Of a stretch of DNA of 64,000 bases, positions 10,756 to 22,560 are shown piece after piece (within the stretch, counting starts at the first letter, position 1; every line of letters starts with the position of its first letter). The stretch covers positions 3,730,928-3,794,927 of the forward strand of contig JAQFVV010012434.1 of the NCBI GenBank assembly GCA_028023455.1, in the 5' to 3' direction. The position numbers and the translations under genes are program-made. The notes beneath the pieces were generated by a model. It did no database searches. It saw only the letters and a list, made by a program, of their open reading frames with translations, and was not told the DNA's origin. The stretch comes from Epiperipatus broadwayi (Eukaryota > Onychophora > Udeonychophora > Euonychophora > Peripatidae).

Positions 10756-13087
10756 GATACTTAGTCTTGGCACAAACTGTACATTGTTTAATGACATTGC
10801 TGACACTTCTATACATCTGATTCCAATAGAAATAATTCTTTAACACATAATAAATCTTTGGAGTGCCATAATGGCCATATTTGCAATGAGCATATTTTAC
10901 TAATTTATTAATGAGGATTTTAGGAATCACGATCCTCCAAGGGTTACCATGATTAACCTTAACCTTATACATGAGAAGATCTTGGTTGACTTTATACTGG
11001 GTAAAAACTTTCTTGAGTGATTTCTTGGAGCTGTGGCTGTTTAGGGGATGATTCAGGATGGTGATGATTCTGCCCAATTTTAGGTCTTGTTTTTGAATCC
11101 CAGCTAAATTATGGTAATCTTTTAAGATATCTCTCTCTAATTCAACATTAATATTATTAATCAAGATATTCTCTGTACCGGGATGTTGGGGCACAAGACA
11201 GACAGGGTGACGACTAAGAACATCCGCAGGGATATTCTTAATACCCTCAACATAGACGATGCTGTAATTAAACTGTTGTAGGTATAGACTCCACCTAATT
11301 AATCTTTCATTATTTAAATAGCTTTTACTTAGAAATTCTAAGCTCCTATGGTCTGACAAAACAATGACCTCAGAGCCAAGCAAAAACTGGCGTAGCTTTT
11401 GAAAGGCCCATACTACTGCTAGGGCTTCTTTCTCTGTTATGGAGTAGTTCAGCTCTGCCCCTCTCAAATGTCTACTTAAAAAGTATAAGACCTGAGGTCT
11501 TTGATCTTCATCAAGCTGATATAAAACTACTCCCAGACCATAGTGGCTACTGTCTGTCTGTACAAAAAACTTTTTACCAAAATCAGGGTAAGACAAAATA
11601 ATGTGGTTCAAAAAGGTTTGTTTTATGGTATTGAACTCTCTGGTATGCTCAGTGGTCCACCTCCACCTTTCTGATTTCTTTAATAACACAGACAAATACT
11701 GGGTATCCTCGGCAAAGTCCCTATAAAACTTATGATAATAATTACATAAACCGAGGAAGGACCGCAGTTGCTTTTTGGTTTTTGGCATTGAGAAGTCCTG
11801 AATAGCAGCAATCTTTTCGGGATGGGGTTTGATACCCTGTTCGCTGATTACATGTCCCAGAAAAGTAATTTCTTTTGCAGCTATAGTACATTTCTCCAGG
11901 TTTATCTTGACATTATGGGCTAAACACTCTTCAAAGAATATCTGTAAGTGTTCTAGATGCTCTGTAAGACTTCTGGAAGCAATAACTATGTCATCCACAT
12001 ACATGATGATCTTTTCTTTCAATTGTTTTGAAAAGATCATATCCAAACATCTGATCAAACCAGCACCACTGTTAATGAGACCAAAGGGCATTCTTGTAAA
12101 AACATAAGTTTGACCTTGAAAGCGAAAAGCTGTATATTTTTGGTCTTCATGGTGTAGTGGTATCTGCCAATAACTGGCTGTCAGATCAAAAGATGAGAAA
12201 ATTGACTTTTGTTTGAATTTAATTAGCAGCTCATGTACAGGTGGAGGAATATCGCGTTCAGGAATGGTTATCTGGTTCAGCATACGAGCATCCAGACATA
12301 CTCTTACTGTACCATCTTTCTTTCTGATAATTACCAAAGGATTGACATAAGCAGAGGAACACTTCCGAATAATTTTCCATTCCAACATTTGGTCTATCTG
12401 TTTTTGTACCTCGGCCTGATATTGATAAGGAACTGGATACATTCTCTGTTGAAAAGGTTCATTATCCTTTAACTTAATTCGATGAGTATATCCACTGATG
12501 ATGCCTGGAACAGTGGAAAACAGACTGTTATAATTGTACATCAGTTGGTATAAATTTTCTCCTATAGTCAGATTGGCAAGAAAAACATGATTAATTTTAG
12601 TTTTAATACCAACATCAATTAGTGTGCTTCGAATACATAGCAATTGACCAGAGAGTTTCGGTAACTCCCATTCAAAAGGCAACTGTTCTTGTTGACATAA
12701 AAATAGCCCATTCTCATAATCTAATTTACATTTATTTCTGATCATGAAGTCTGAACCTATAATGACATCATGAACCAATTCAGGCATAATCAAGAAGACA
12801 TGACCAAACTCCGACTGGTTAAGCCTAAAATTAATCCAAACCTGCTTGTTGGACAGCCTGGTTCTCTTCCCATTAGCCAGAGTCACTTGTATCTGTTTAA
12901 TGGGCAAGGAGGGTATACAACTATTTACATGAAGCATCTTTTGATACGCTTTTTCTGAGATGATGGAGGCTTGACTACCAGAGTCAACTAAGGCATTTAT
13001 ACTAATCCCCTCCATCAATAATTTAAGAACAGGACAGTTATATTGGATAGGTGGTTCACCTAGTTCAAATGGCTCTAGGGGCGCCAT
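10706..13087 (-). CDS. pol: Ty3/gypsy Pol: protease, reverse transcriptase, RNase H, integrase zinc domain
   Basis: 793 codons from an ATG at 13087 with no internal stop. Protease: ALVDSGSQAS with the active-site Asp at residue 35. Reverse transcriptase about 220-430: motif A SSFDLTASYWQI (Asp near 300), MPFGLINSGAG near 333-343, catalytic YVDD at 363-366. RNase H about 505-630: acidic residues in QTDSSHYG (512), TEKEALA (about 552), LSDHRSLE (579) and PADVLSR (622). Integrase zinc finger: H734, H739, C769, C772. The protein then ends about 20 residues later, where the catalytic core should begin. No Gag lies upstream; the ATG overlaps the primer-binding remnant and the frame stays open into the LTR (to 13138). 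It makes DNA from RNA with its own strand-degrading activity. All visible catalytic residues are intact, so the polymerase part may be active. Confidence 0.9.
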   Translation of the reverse strand: MAPLEPFELGEPPIQYNCPVLKLLMEGISINALVDSGSQASIISEKAYQKMLHVNSCIPSLPIKQIQVTLANGKRTRLSNKQVWINFRLNQSEFGHVFLIMPELVHDVIIGSDFMIRNKCKLDYENGLFLCQQEQLPFEWELPKLSGQLLCIRSTLIDVGIKTKINHVFLANLTIGENLYQLMYNYNSLFSTVPGIISGYTHRIKLKDNEPFQQRMYPVPYQYQAEVQKQIDQMLEWKIIRKCSSAYVNPLVIIRKKDGTVRVCLDARMLNQITIPERDIPPPVHELLIKFKQKSIFSSFDLTASYWQIPLHHEDQKYTAFRFQGQTYVFTRMPFGLINSGAGLIRCLDMIFSKQLKEKIIMYVDDIVIASRSLTEHLEHLQIFFEECLAHNVKINLEKCTIAAKEITFLGHVISEQGIKPHPEKIAAIQDFSMPKTKKQLRSFLGLCNYYHKFYRDFAEDTQYLSVLLKKSERWRWTTEHTREFNTIKQTFLNHIILSYPDFGKKFFVQTDSSHYGLGVVLYQLDEDQRPQVLYFLSRHLRGAELNYSITEKEALAVVWAFQKLRQFLLGSEVIVLSDHRSLEFLSKSYLNNERLIRWSLYLQQFNYSIVYVEGIKNIPADVLSRHPVCLVPQHPGTENILINNINVELERDILKDYHNLAGIQKQDLKLGRIITILNHPLNSHSSKKSLKKVFTQYKVNQDLLMYKVKVNHGNPWRIVIPKILINKLVKYAHCKYGHYGTPKIYYVLKNYFYWNQMYRSVSNVIKQCTVCAKTKYHARSFVGILQPPKKQI
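13079..13086 (-). other. Primer-binding-site remnant overlapping pol start
   Basis: One base inside the 5' LTR the minus strand reads TGGCGCCC, the first eight bases expected for a site pairing with tRNA-Lys(UUU). The match then stops. The TG of this site is also the TG of the pol ATG. Confidence 0.5.
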
Positions 13088-16000
13088 TGTAACAAAATTA
13101 AAGTTGTCCAAAAACATATATATAAGAATTATAAACAAATTATGAGCAAATTATTAATAACAAATATTATAGCAATCACGTGAAGAATCACGTGAAGTGA
13201 GTACACTAGTAATTCAATAAAATATATAACTCAGGTATACAGGCAGTAGGTTTTATCCACTTTCATTTCTTGGTTTGATGTTAAGTGCATGTTTAAACAA
13301 ATACTAAGTGAATATGGTCTAGCAGGGCGCCACTAGATTATCTGAATCTAGACACGGTTATATCTGATAACCTTTTACATGTACCGGGTTTGAATCCCTT
13401 TTGGTACTTTATTTCTAATAAAAATGAGAGATTTTGCTTTTTGAGCCATATCACTATAAGCACTAATAGTTAGGTAAAAGTAAAACATCTTTAAACCAAA
13501 GTGGAGTATATTAGACATAAATCATTTCTCAGATCTTAACATAACAAATGTGTTTCAATATTTTATAAGTTCACTAGCTCAGATTATATATAACTAATTT
13601 AGGATGGCAATTCACTCATCCTTGCATGAAATAGATGATGGGATGTGGTTATAATAATACTAAGAACTCACTAAATATTATAAAATCAATATTTATTTAT
13701 GGCCTTTAAACAGTTAAACAGCTCATTAATTAAAACGTTGATGATGATGATGATGATGATGATAATAACAATAATGACAAGGGTTTCAATTACAGCTCTA
13801 GGACTAAGCCTAAACATAAAACTAAATTTTATAAAGAGATTCCTAATTATTGCTTAATTTTAGCATATTTACTTATATCTTAAATAACTAATATTCAACC
13901 ATTGATGATGATGAATAATCACACTTAACCAAGACTACACTTAATGAAATATATACGCCTCGTTTAATAAAACAAACTAATATTTATTACTACATTTCTA
14001 ACATATACATAAAAATTTCTAGATAAATATGAAAATTGACATAATAATAATAATAATAATAATTGATTATATTACAATCCTCCGATTAATTTTAAGTTCT
14101 TCCCCCTTTCCCTTCAAATGTATTTTGTATTAAGTTGGACGTCACATTGACCATGATTTTCACTCCATGAGAAAGGTATTTAAAAAAAAATATTATCTGC
14201 TCATTAGCACACATACTTTAAAATCCAACATGTAAATAGAATGTAAAAAAAAAATGTTAGTAAAATTGAAAGAGCTAGTTTTAGAAAAGAGTTTTAAATC
14301 ATTATCTCCCCCCTCTCTTCTACCTCTGAAATGCTATACTTAATGAACAAACTAATCTAATATTCTAACACTACTTGTTACTCCTCATTCAATCGCAATT
14401 ATACACATATAAAATATCATTATGTATGTGCGTGTTTTATCCCATGATAACAAAACATTATTTAAAACCCAAAATAATAATAATATATTAGTTAAAACTA
14501 AAATCATAATACCATAAAAAAAAATTGTTTTACACATTAATATTGTAAAATTAATAAACAAATAATTTTCATACATTCAAGATCATTTATGAAGCTCAAA
14601 GTTATTATTGGTAAGACATTCTTGTTTTAATCGATCTGAATAGTCTTTAAAAGTTCTTTAAATAAAATATACCACTTTATTGCTAAAATGTTTATTAAGA
14701 CTGATATCATAAAGAAAATAGATATAAAAAGTCATATTACCGATCTTTTGTGGCGAATTTCCAAGGGTTCAAACTTGTCTTGTATAATGTTTATATTTCT
14801 GTAGCTACCATTTCCGTTTTACTGGGAACAATCTCTTTCTTGAGGTGGATAACTATTTGATGATGATGACTCTATTGAGGTTATTTGCTTTAGTGGACAA
14901 TTTGGAAATCATTATAGTAAATTTTCTTCTCTTCTTGTCAAGCATGTGGATGAAATACAGCAGTTGTTTTCCCATTTGTAAATTTTCTTGAGTTCAAAAT
15001 CAGTTGTTGTAACAATTAATTGGACTTGATGATTAATATTTATCAGTAGATTAATTCATCTTCTTTGAATGCAGGTGAATGCTTTCTTTCTTCTATTAAA
15101 AACATCTTATTTATCTGGTCAGTTGAAAGGTGTAGAATATTATTTAGACACATCTTTTCTTTCCTATGTGATGTGCAGCTTCCCCAGATGGTCTGGCAAA
15201 TGGAATATACATATAATTTTTCTAGCCCGCCATCTCTTATATTTTCAACGTTCAATATTATAGTTTAATATCTGAATCAATCACAATAATCTAAGACAGC
15301 TTTTTATATCCAATTTTTAGCTACCTTAACCAATCAGAGATAGCATCACTTGCTATTTTTGGACAAATTTGTTTTAATTAGATCTCTAATTTATTTTCAA
15401 CCAAAGTATTTTTCAACTGAAAAGTTTAATCCTTTTTCCAGACACTTTTGTTTAAAAAAAAAATAGACTCAATTCTTATTTCCTTTCTTTTGTTTTTTTC
15501 TTTCTTTTTAACATCCAGGTAACACTTCAAATCTTTGAGCTTCCTTCTTTAGATCTTGATAAGGCAATTTCAAATTATAGTTCTGACTCATCATAAGCTT
15601 CCAAAGTGAAACAATCATTTACAAAAAATTTACTACAAAGATCGATATCTGATTAAACAGATTTCCTGTTTTAACAAAAAAAAAAAAATTGTACAAAAAA
15701 AAAATAATTTAACAGATTTAATACTTCCTTTTCTTTCAATATTTAGGAAATGTAAAATTTTGTATGTAATGTACACACATCCTGCATTCTTTCAAATCAT
15801 TCATAAACTAACCTTAAATAATATAATTGCTAGCTTAGTAATTATAATCCAATTATTTAATTAAATCTGTAACTTTTAAATCCCACTTATAATTAAAGAA
15901 AAGCAAAATAAAAGTATAGAATAAAATGTTAGAATTGATCTAGCATAGGTTAGTTTTAAAGAAAGTTAAAATGTTGAATATTTGAAATATAAAACAATTA

Positions 16001-16304
16001 AATAATTGACACATACATTGCCTATATGTATGCATTATAACTTTGCTTTTTAAAGAAAAATTAAATATTAAATAGCTTAAATGTGTGTATTACCTTTCTA
16101 TCAACACACAAACAAGTAAAGCATGTAATTGTGGACCCATTCTTTCTGTTTAAAGCTTTTGAAATTTTGATCTGGAAGGGTTTGAACTTGGATGCCCTAC
16201 AACTTCTTTTATGATTATATAAAATTGTGATGATGATTTTGGGTTTACCTTTTCTACATGCACATTACTATAAATTTGGCTAGTGACCAAATTGTAATGG
16301 CACA
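13088..16304 (-). repeat. 5' LTR of young gypsy element
   Basis: Near-identical to 7151-10368. It should contain the promoter on the minus strand; I could not place a transcription start. It holds the second copy of the tRNA-like segment at 13316-13407. Confidence 0.95.
13316..13407 (+). other. tRNA-like segment within LTR (right copy)
   Basis: Second copy of the segment described at 7379-7470, with the same T-arm-like GGGTTTGAATCCC. Confidence 0.35.
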
Positions 16305-18539
16305 ATATATATATATATAAAGGAATATGTGAGCAAAATATACATAAGTCATGTTTAAAAATTATTTTGGCTCACTACGCATACATTTTTATTTTGATCA
16401 TCTACCTCCTATGGTTTGTTTATTTGTAATCCTATATGAGAGAGTGCACTTGCTAACAAATTTATTTGATAAGGGCACCAGTTGACAACACAATGGCCAT
16501 ATCAAATATACATATTAATGGATAATGATCCAAGCACACATTGATAAGGATTATAAAGTTTAAATGCACTTAAAATTTATTTTGATTTTCACTTCATTTT
16601 CAAAAAAGATCTCTGCATGTATAAGTAAATGGAATTTTACATGACAATATTAATTAAGTCTAAGACATATACAACTCAGGAAAGTAACATGTCTGACCTG
16701 GGTTTGAAACCAGTTACCATTTTGGTCAAAACACACAAAAAAAATCAATTTAAACAGCCTAAAGTACGATTAACAACACAAAATATATATGCAAAAAAAA
16801 TTAAAAATAAAAGTAAAATCCCATGATAACCGCCACTCCAAATTATGAACCTGGGATCAAAACCAACTACCATTTTGGTCACAACCTGAAATAGATTAAC
16901 AATTATCAAGCAATTTTACAGAAAATGCACTGAGATCAAAAACTTTTTCAAAAACATTTATATAAAAATGGGTTTTACCGAACTATAACGAAATGTATAC
17001 CATATACACCCATATATATATAAATATGTACAACATTAAATAAACATATATATGACTACATATAAATATACAAACAGATATACCTATATAAATATTTTTT
17101 TCTTATCATGTACATGATTTTATTAGAAAGATGTCATATTGCAGACCGCATACTCCTATTATTTCAGGCTAGTAAACGCTGGTCACAACTATGACAAGGA
17201 AGCAATGATTGCAGACATAGATCTATTATTTCAGGCTACTCAGAAATCCTAAACTCTGAAGTGTAAGGGGTCTTCTGGTTACTAGAAAAAGTCTTCACCA
17301 AAAACGTTACTAAAAAACAAGGGCTCTTTACCTAACGGTTACTCAAAGGGGTTTTCACTTAATGGTTATTCACTAAATGATTCAATAGCATAATCTGACT
17401 TGAGAAAAAAATCCTTAACTAAAGGTGGCTGACATATATGTTATACAGAAAATATATCTAATATATATATTCATTAAAATGAACGAATACAGTATAAGGC
17501 ATTTACTATTTCACAAGATGAAAATCAAATTTGAATTTATTAAAACAAAACTCATATTTATATATGTTTGCAAGGAAATGTAACTACAAAATATTTAAGA
17601 GTGAAAATTTTTTTTACATGATTAAAATTATTGATTTAAAGAAACGAACGCAGAGAAAGTGAAAAAAAAATTTGATGACACCGTACGTTGACACGTGTTA
17701 ATTTGAACTTATCAAAACTTAGATCTCAGAAAAAATTTCTATTAACGGAAAAAATGTTATCTATTAGATATTTACAAAAATTTATACAGACAGAAAAAAT
17801 TCTATTATCTATTTGTACTTTTTACTAAAATATTAACACTACGAATATACTATATTTCAAAAAAACATTATTACATCAAAACTTCTCGTATTTAAGCAAT
17901 ACTAAATAACATAAAGTACGACAGCTATTTAAAAGGAGGGTGGGTGGGTATGTATTTGACACTTCCACCTCATCGAAGCTATACACTTTATATGACAAAA
18001 ACAATATGGCAACTAGCCATGACAAAAGTACTCATTAGAGGAAAAAAAATTGCTTTAACTCTGAAATCTCATTTTATAATCACAAAAAAAACTAATGGAG
18101 AGTCAACTTTTTTAAATGTAAAACATTCCTTTCATAAATACTAAACTCGGAAAAATTTTTTTTTACCTTATGACACATTTAACTTGTTAATTAATTTAAA
18201 AAAATGACATTTGGCTCACATTAGGAAACAAAACTCGGAAAAATTATACATATATTTTTATATAAATATATTAGATTAAAACAAACTTCTAAGGGTACTA
18301 CTTTTTTTTTTTAAAAAAATGACATTCATCCACAGTGATAACTCGAAGCAAAAAATTCTACATATAACTAACTATTATTTTGTGTTATTTAAAAAAATCA
18401 TTATATATATGCGTACAAACCCGAGGAAAAAAAATTCTACATATATATTATTCATTAATTTAAAACAGAAGAAAGACAAAACATTATACACACATGCAAA
18501 TGTTATACAGGGCATTTCAGGGTGTGGAAAATTTCGAAT
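16305..18539. other. Outer-element leader, non-coding
   Basis: This should be the 5' leader and gag region of the outer retrotransposon, read on the minus strand, yet no minus-strand frame over about 60 codons exists. Plus-strand frames (16629-16826, 17944-18144, 18319-18579) look random: A/K/T-rich and without motifs. A phrase ctattatttcaggcta occurs twice (about 17154 and 17223). The region is coding-empty, either by design (LARD-like) or by decay. Confidence 0.5.
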
Positions 18540-18558
18540 AGCCCCACGTTGGGTGCCA
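18540..18558 (-). other. Primer-binding site, tRNA-Lys(CUU) type
   Basis: Minus strand reads TGGCACCCAACGTGGGGCT, three bases inside the 5' LTR. It matches the well-known site complementary to the 3' end of animal tRNA-Lys(CUU) at 18 of 19 positions (A for G at position 5). Confidence 0.85.
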
Positions 18559-18561
18559 GAA

Positions 18562-20368
18562 TGTGGGAAAAAAATTTAACTGTGACAGTCAGATGATGTA
18601 TGTTGGTTTAACCCAGTTTGAATACTAGACAAAAGTACCTTGAGGCCACCCATATGCGAGATATTACATCAAGAATACTATGACCTCTGCCCTATTGGCC
18701 TATTCTCAAGGCTAACGACAAACCAACAACAATATCTGAGCAATACATAAATTAATTTTCATTCAGCCACAAAGCTTAGCATCAGAGGGAGACATGGATG
18801 GGAACAAGGAGACATGGATGGGAACACCTATGAAGCTAAATAGTTAAATGTGCAAAAGTACTAAGAAATATGTGTTTTGCGTGCCTGGATCATTGAAAAG
18901 TAAAATAAATCATTACAATAAAATTAGAAAAACTCAAGCTTTTTTAGTTAAATAATATATTTAATTAATGACTTTAAAATATTAATAATGATTTAATGGC
19001 CTTCGCTATTCCCCTAAATTAATGAAAACTAATTAGACAAATAAAAACTGATTAAATGATATAATATTTTTGCGGTCTAAATCTTTTCTTCCCAATTTTA
19101 ATAAAATTGTCAACTCGAATCTCCTCGATAAAGTACAATCATAAAAATCTTTCGCAAAGCATTTTCTAATTGCTTTGTGCTAAAAACAGACAGTTTAAAA
19201 ATTATTTAAGATGTATATAGCTAAATCAGATATACATAATAAGCTAATGGCGGACAAAAGAGGCATTATCGAGGAGATCAAGTTGGCAAACAAAGGAAAC
19301 TTACTCGTATGGAACTTAGAAACATAAATAAAATTGGAAAAAAATTTTAAATGAAAACATTAACTTTTAAACTTGACCGCAATGCAATACAAAATATTTA
19401 TACATGTTAGTAATGAAGAATAGCGAAACAAAAAGGGTTAAATATATATATAGATATATGATCATGCAATATATATCTAAGATTAGGTGAAAGAAATAAT
19501 TACGTTATAAATATCATTAAATAAAACAATTCAAAAATATAATACAATAATGCAATTTAAAAAGGTATTACCAAAAAGGGTAGAAAGTAAATAGTTCAAT
19601 GGAGGAGAGATACGATTACCGTCCTTTTTTTTTGGTCATGTTCCCTCGACGAGCGTAGCTTGATCCATCCATCGATATGTATTTGCCCCAACAAGGAAAG
19701 TGAAATAAGTAGCATGCTTTTACGAAAAGTCCTATAGACATGGAACAGAGTTCAGATTACTATTGAGTGGATACTACAGCATTTTGATGGTATTTAGGAA
19801 CCTCAGTGATAGGCCTAGCCAAGCATAGTAGAATCCATCAAATTCATATGACTTTTAGTTTGTAGCATGTTCAAACTTCTCCATGATCTTAAAGATGACA
19901 GTTGTATAACTTTTTGGAATAAAATATCAACAAGCAAAATCTGAAAGAGTTCTCCAAAAAGAAATCTAAATCGAAATCTCAAAAGGGAAATCTAAATGCC
20001 TAGTCTTTTGTTCACTCTTCTATTTATAACCTTTTTGTAAGCTACCTTCTATTGTTTGTATGATTTTAGATTTTGATGAACCTCCCCCCCATGCTCCTTT
20101 GTTTCAAGGTAACATTTTCTAAAAATAATTTTTACTTTTTTCTTCTAAATTTTTTTCTTTAAAGTTTGAATTTTATTAATTAAAAAAGAAAGAGAAAGCC
20201 ATCTTTAATTTGCATTGAATGGGCTAACTAATTACAAGCATACATTCTTTTAGAAAATGTTGGTGGGCTTATCTCAAAATAAATCATACACATATTTTAA
20301 CAAGAAAAACTATATTATTATTTCTTTTAATAAAATAAGCATTTTATTTCAGCAGAATTTTGCATTAA

Positions 20369-20457
<89 letters not shown>

Positions 20458-20708
20458 GCTTGACGTCTATATATGTTTGACTAATAGGTTTGACAAGTAA
20501 TTTTTATTAACAGAAATTTAATCTTGAAATGGAATTTATTTAAAATGAAATAGTTAAATGCAAATACAAATTATATAAACAAAATTAATTTTAGCTTTAA
20601 TGCAAAACCCTGCTGATATTGGACTATAAACTTAATTCCGGCCTACAATACTAATTAAGTTTATAGGAGGCTGTGAAGCATGGATTGTACTTCAGATCCA
20701 TTGCTTCA
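18562..20708 (-). repeat. 5' LTR of outer retrotransposon
   Basis: Partner of 1459-3532, with numerous substitutions and small indels. It carries an expanded TA tract (20372-20456) and the U3 hairpin at 20624-20666. Confidence 0.85.
20372..20456. repeat. TA microsatellite in LTR
   Basis: About 85 bases of TA with one TG interruption. The other LTR has only a short TA run at the same place (about 3272-3280), so the tract expanded after insertion. Confidence 0.9.
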
Positions 20709-20889
20709 ATTTTAAAATGTAGTAGACATTAATAAAGAAATTAAGCAAATAAATATAAAAATTGAGAACACAAAACAATCATTTATTCTCAAATTTTATT
20801 TTACAAAACAAAAACAAAAAAATAGTAAACTAAACCAGCATACATATAGCAGGATTATTCTTAATAACTTCTATGTTTACTATCTTTAA

Positions 20890-22560
20890 AGTACAAATTC
20901 TTTTGATATCAGCTGAATTTTCCTATTCATTTTAGTGTCAAATCTATTCTTGCACATTGATTTGGTTGCTGCATAATATGAAGATTCTGCTTCATATAAA
21001 TATGTAAAAGAAAACAACATGTGAATAAATAGTTTTGATATGTTGGAATACTCTTCTGATAAATTTTCCCAGAAACTACTGAATGGCAGTTCCTGATTTT
21101 TTTAAAATCAGAGTCATTAACTGAGTCATTTAGATTTTTATAATAATTTTCACAGAGGTCTTCTAGTTTAGCTGTCACAAATTGAATTCCTATCCTAGGA
21201 ATGGTCTTCACTTGACCTTGAAAAATATTGCAAAAGATTGATTGTAAGTCATGTAAGTGTTCTAAAATTATGTTGGAAACTTCATCAAAAATTTTAATTC
21301 TATTTCACTTTAAAATTCATGCAAAACTGGAAAATAATCAAAATTATTTTGTTCAACTGTAAAAATCCAAAATTGCAACTTTCTTTCAAAAGACACAGTT
21401 TTACCTCTTCCATAAAAATTATATTTTTTCCTAGTAATAAAAAGTTAATTACATTGCAATTAATAAAAATTAGTGACAGATACATGAAACTCATAAACTA
21501 AAAAAAATTTGTTAAAATTTAAATGAAATTCTGTGTTAAAATTATGTGAGTTGAAAAAAAACCAATAACTCACTAAGAAATTCAAAAAGTCTCAATAAAA
21601 TTTGTTCTCAGGATAGCCATCTAATTTTAATATGTAATAAAGGGGCAGTATGTTCCCTACTCATTCCTTCACATACAATTTTAAATAGTATGGATTGAAG
21701 TGATTAAAATTTTATGTAGTTGATAATTTTTATAGCTTCATCTAAAACAGTTTCTAAATATGGCAACTTTTTTTTTGTTACTAGTATTTACTTATTCAAA
21801 ACACAATGATATTTTTGTAGTTACTTTCAGAATAAGTTTATAATTCCTTTCATCTTTCCTATCTTGCTTGAGTATCATTGTACAAATGTCAATACTCTTC
21901 TCTTAACCAATATTATGCTTTGTAATGTAATTATTAGTACACTTGAATACATCTTCTCTAGTAGTGCTTTCTTGTAAATATTAACACATGAATACATCTC
22001 TTTCAATTTAATTATTCAATAATTAATAAACAAATACCAACTACACAGCAAACCCTGCAATATCTGTAGACTCATCCATTTCAATACACATTCCCTGCAA
22101 CATCTAAATTAATAAATTACCTATTTCTCTGTGTCAGCAGAAAGATCTTTAATGTAATGTGAAACAGTATTATTTGATAATTATATCTATTTCACCAGAC
22201 ACTGTTTAATGTACATGGTACAATGTCTTTCAACTACCACTTAATGAACACCTTATATGAGTTTCATCATTAAGTGCAATGCAGTAATTCTCATGAAAAT
22301 ATGTTTCTGTTGCACTCTAATTTTCAGCTTTAACAATTGAAAGCATTTGAAGTTTTGATTTTTCCTGCAAATCACTGTCACTTTAAAAATGTATACTTTA
22401 TTCTTTGTAATCAATATATTTCACTTTTAAGTGGCGACAAACTTTGCCCAGAGGCAATGTATTGTTTATTAGTATTTAATTATATAAAACATGCAATGCA
22501 TCAGGAGCTGCTGCATTGCAAATACTCTTAAATTCCTGATTTAAATAACTTTCATTGTAT
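20890..22560 (-). pseudogene. hAT-superfamily transposase, ZBED5/FAM200-like, decayed
   Basis: Reading the minus strand through several frames gives a recognisable hAT transposase with many stops. In order: ENWSATETYFHENY-like N-terminal sequence (about 22290-22340), the hAT catalytic phrase DESTDIAG (22056-22076) followed by LVFVY, then TTREDVFKC and KSIDICT (about 21890-21960) where the family has its GISWE..VGICTDGA segment, a LLLGKN..EEVKLCLL segment (about 21380-21450), and the C-terminal dimerisation region at 20927-21100. In intact relatives this enzyme cuts and pastes its own element in the nucleus. Here it is dead. I found no terminal inverted repeats. The assignment rests on several short matches in the right order. 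Confidence 0.6.

Larger units (their letters stand above)
7151..16304 (-). mobile_element. Young Ty3/gypsy retrotransposon with 3.2-kb LTRs, gag-less and integrase-core-deleted
   Basis: Direct repeats 7151-10368 and 13088-16304 (about 3218 and 3217 bases) enclose only 2.7 kb. On the minus strand the LTR starts TGTGCC and ends TTACA. A clean purine tract precedes the left copy, making it the 3' LTR. The copies differ by about nine substitutions and a few length changes in simple runs, about 0.3%, so insertion was recent. The internal DNA encodes protease, RT, RNase H and the integrase zinc domain in one open frame, then a frame-shifted integrase tail. Gag and the integrase catalytic core are missing. 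It sits in a TA tract, so its target duplication cannot be read. Mobility would need Gag and integrase supplied in trans. Confidence 0.9.
1459..20708 (-). mobile_element. Outer LTR retrotransposon, LARD-like, carrying two nested elements
   Basis: Two direct repeats of about 2.1 kb (1459-3532 and 18562-20708) bound the region. On the minus strand they begin TGAAGC and end CACA, and a tRNA-Lys-type primer-binding site lies just inside the right copy (18540-18558), so the right copy is the 5' LTR. After subtracting the insertions at 4685-6675 and 7151-16304, the internal DNA is 3533-4684, 6671-7150 and 16305-18561. No protease, RT or integrase remains in it; only an unidentified acidic ORF lies near the 3' LTR. 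Long LTRs around a largely non-coding interior recall large retrotransposon derivatives. The LTRs differ at roughly one base in ten in the stretch I compared, so this is the oldest of the three layers. Target-site duplication not found. Confidence 0.75.

Noticed and set aside
11829-12107. Plus-strand ORFs inside pol (also 12233-12472 and 12770-12958)
   Set aside because: Antisense shadows of the intact minus-strand pol frame with its catalytic motifs.
16629-18579. Plus-strand ORFs in the outer element's leader as possible gag
   Set aside because: The element is on the minus strand, and these frames are short, low-complexity and without any Gag pattern.
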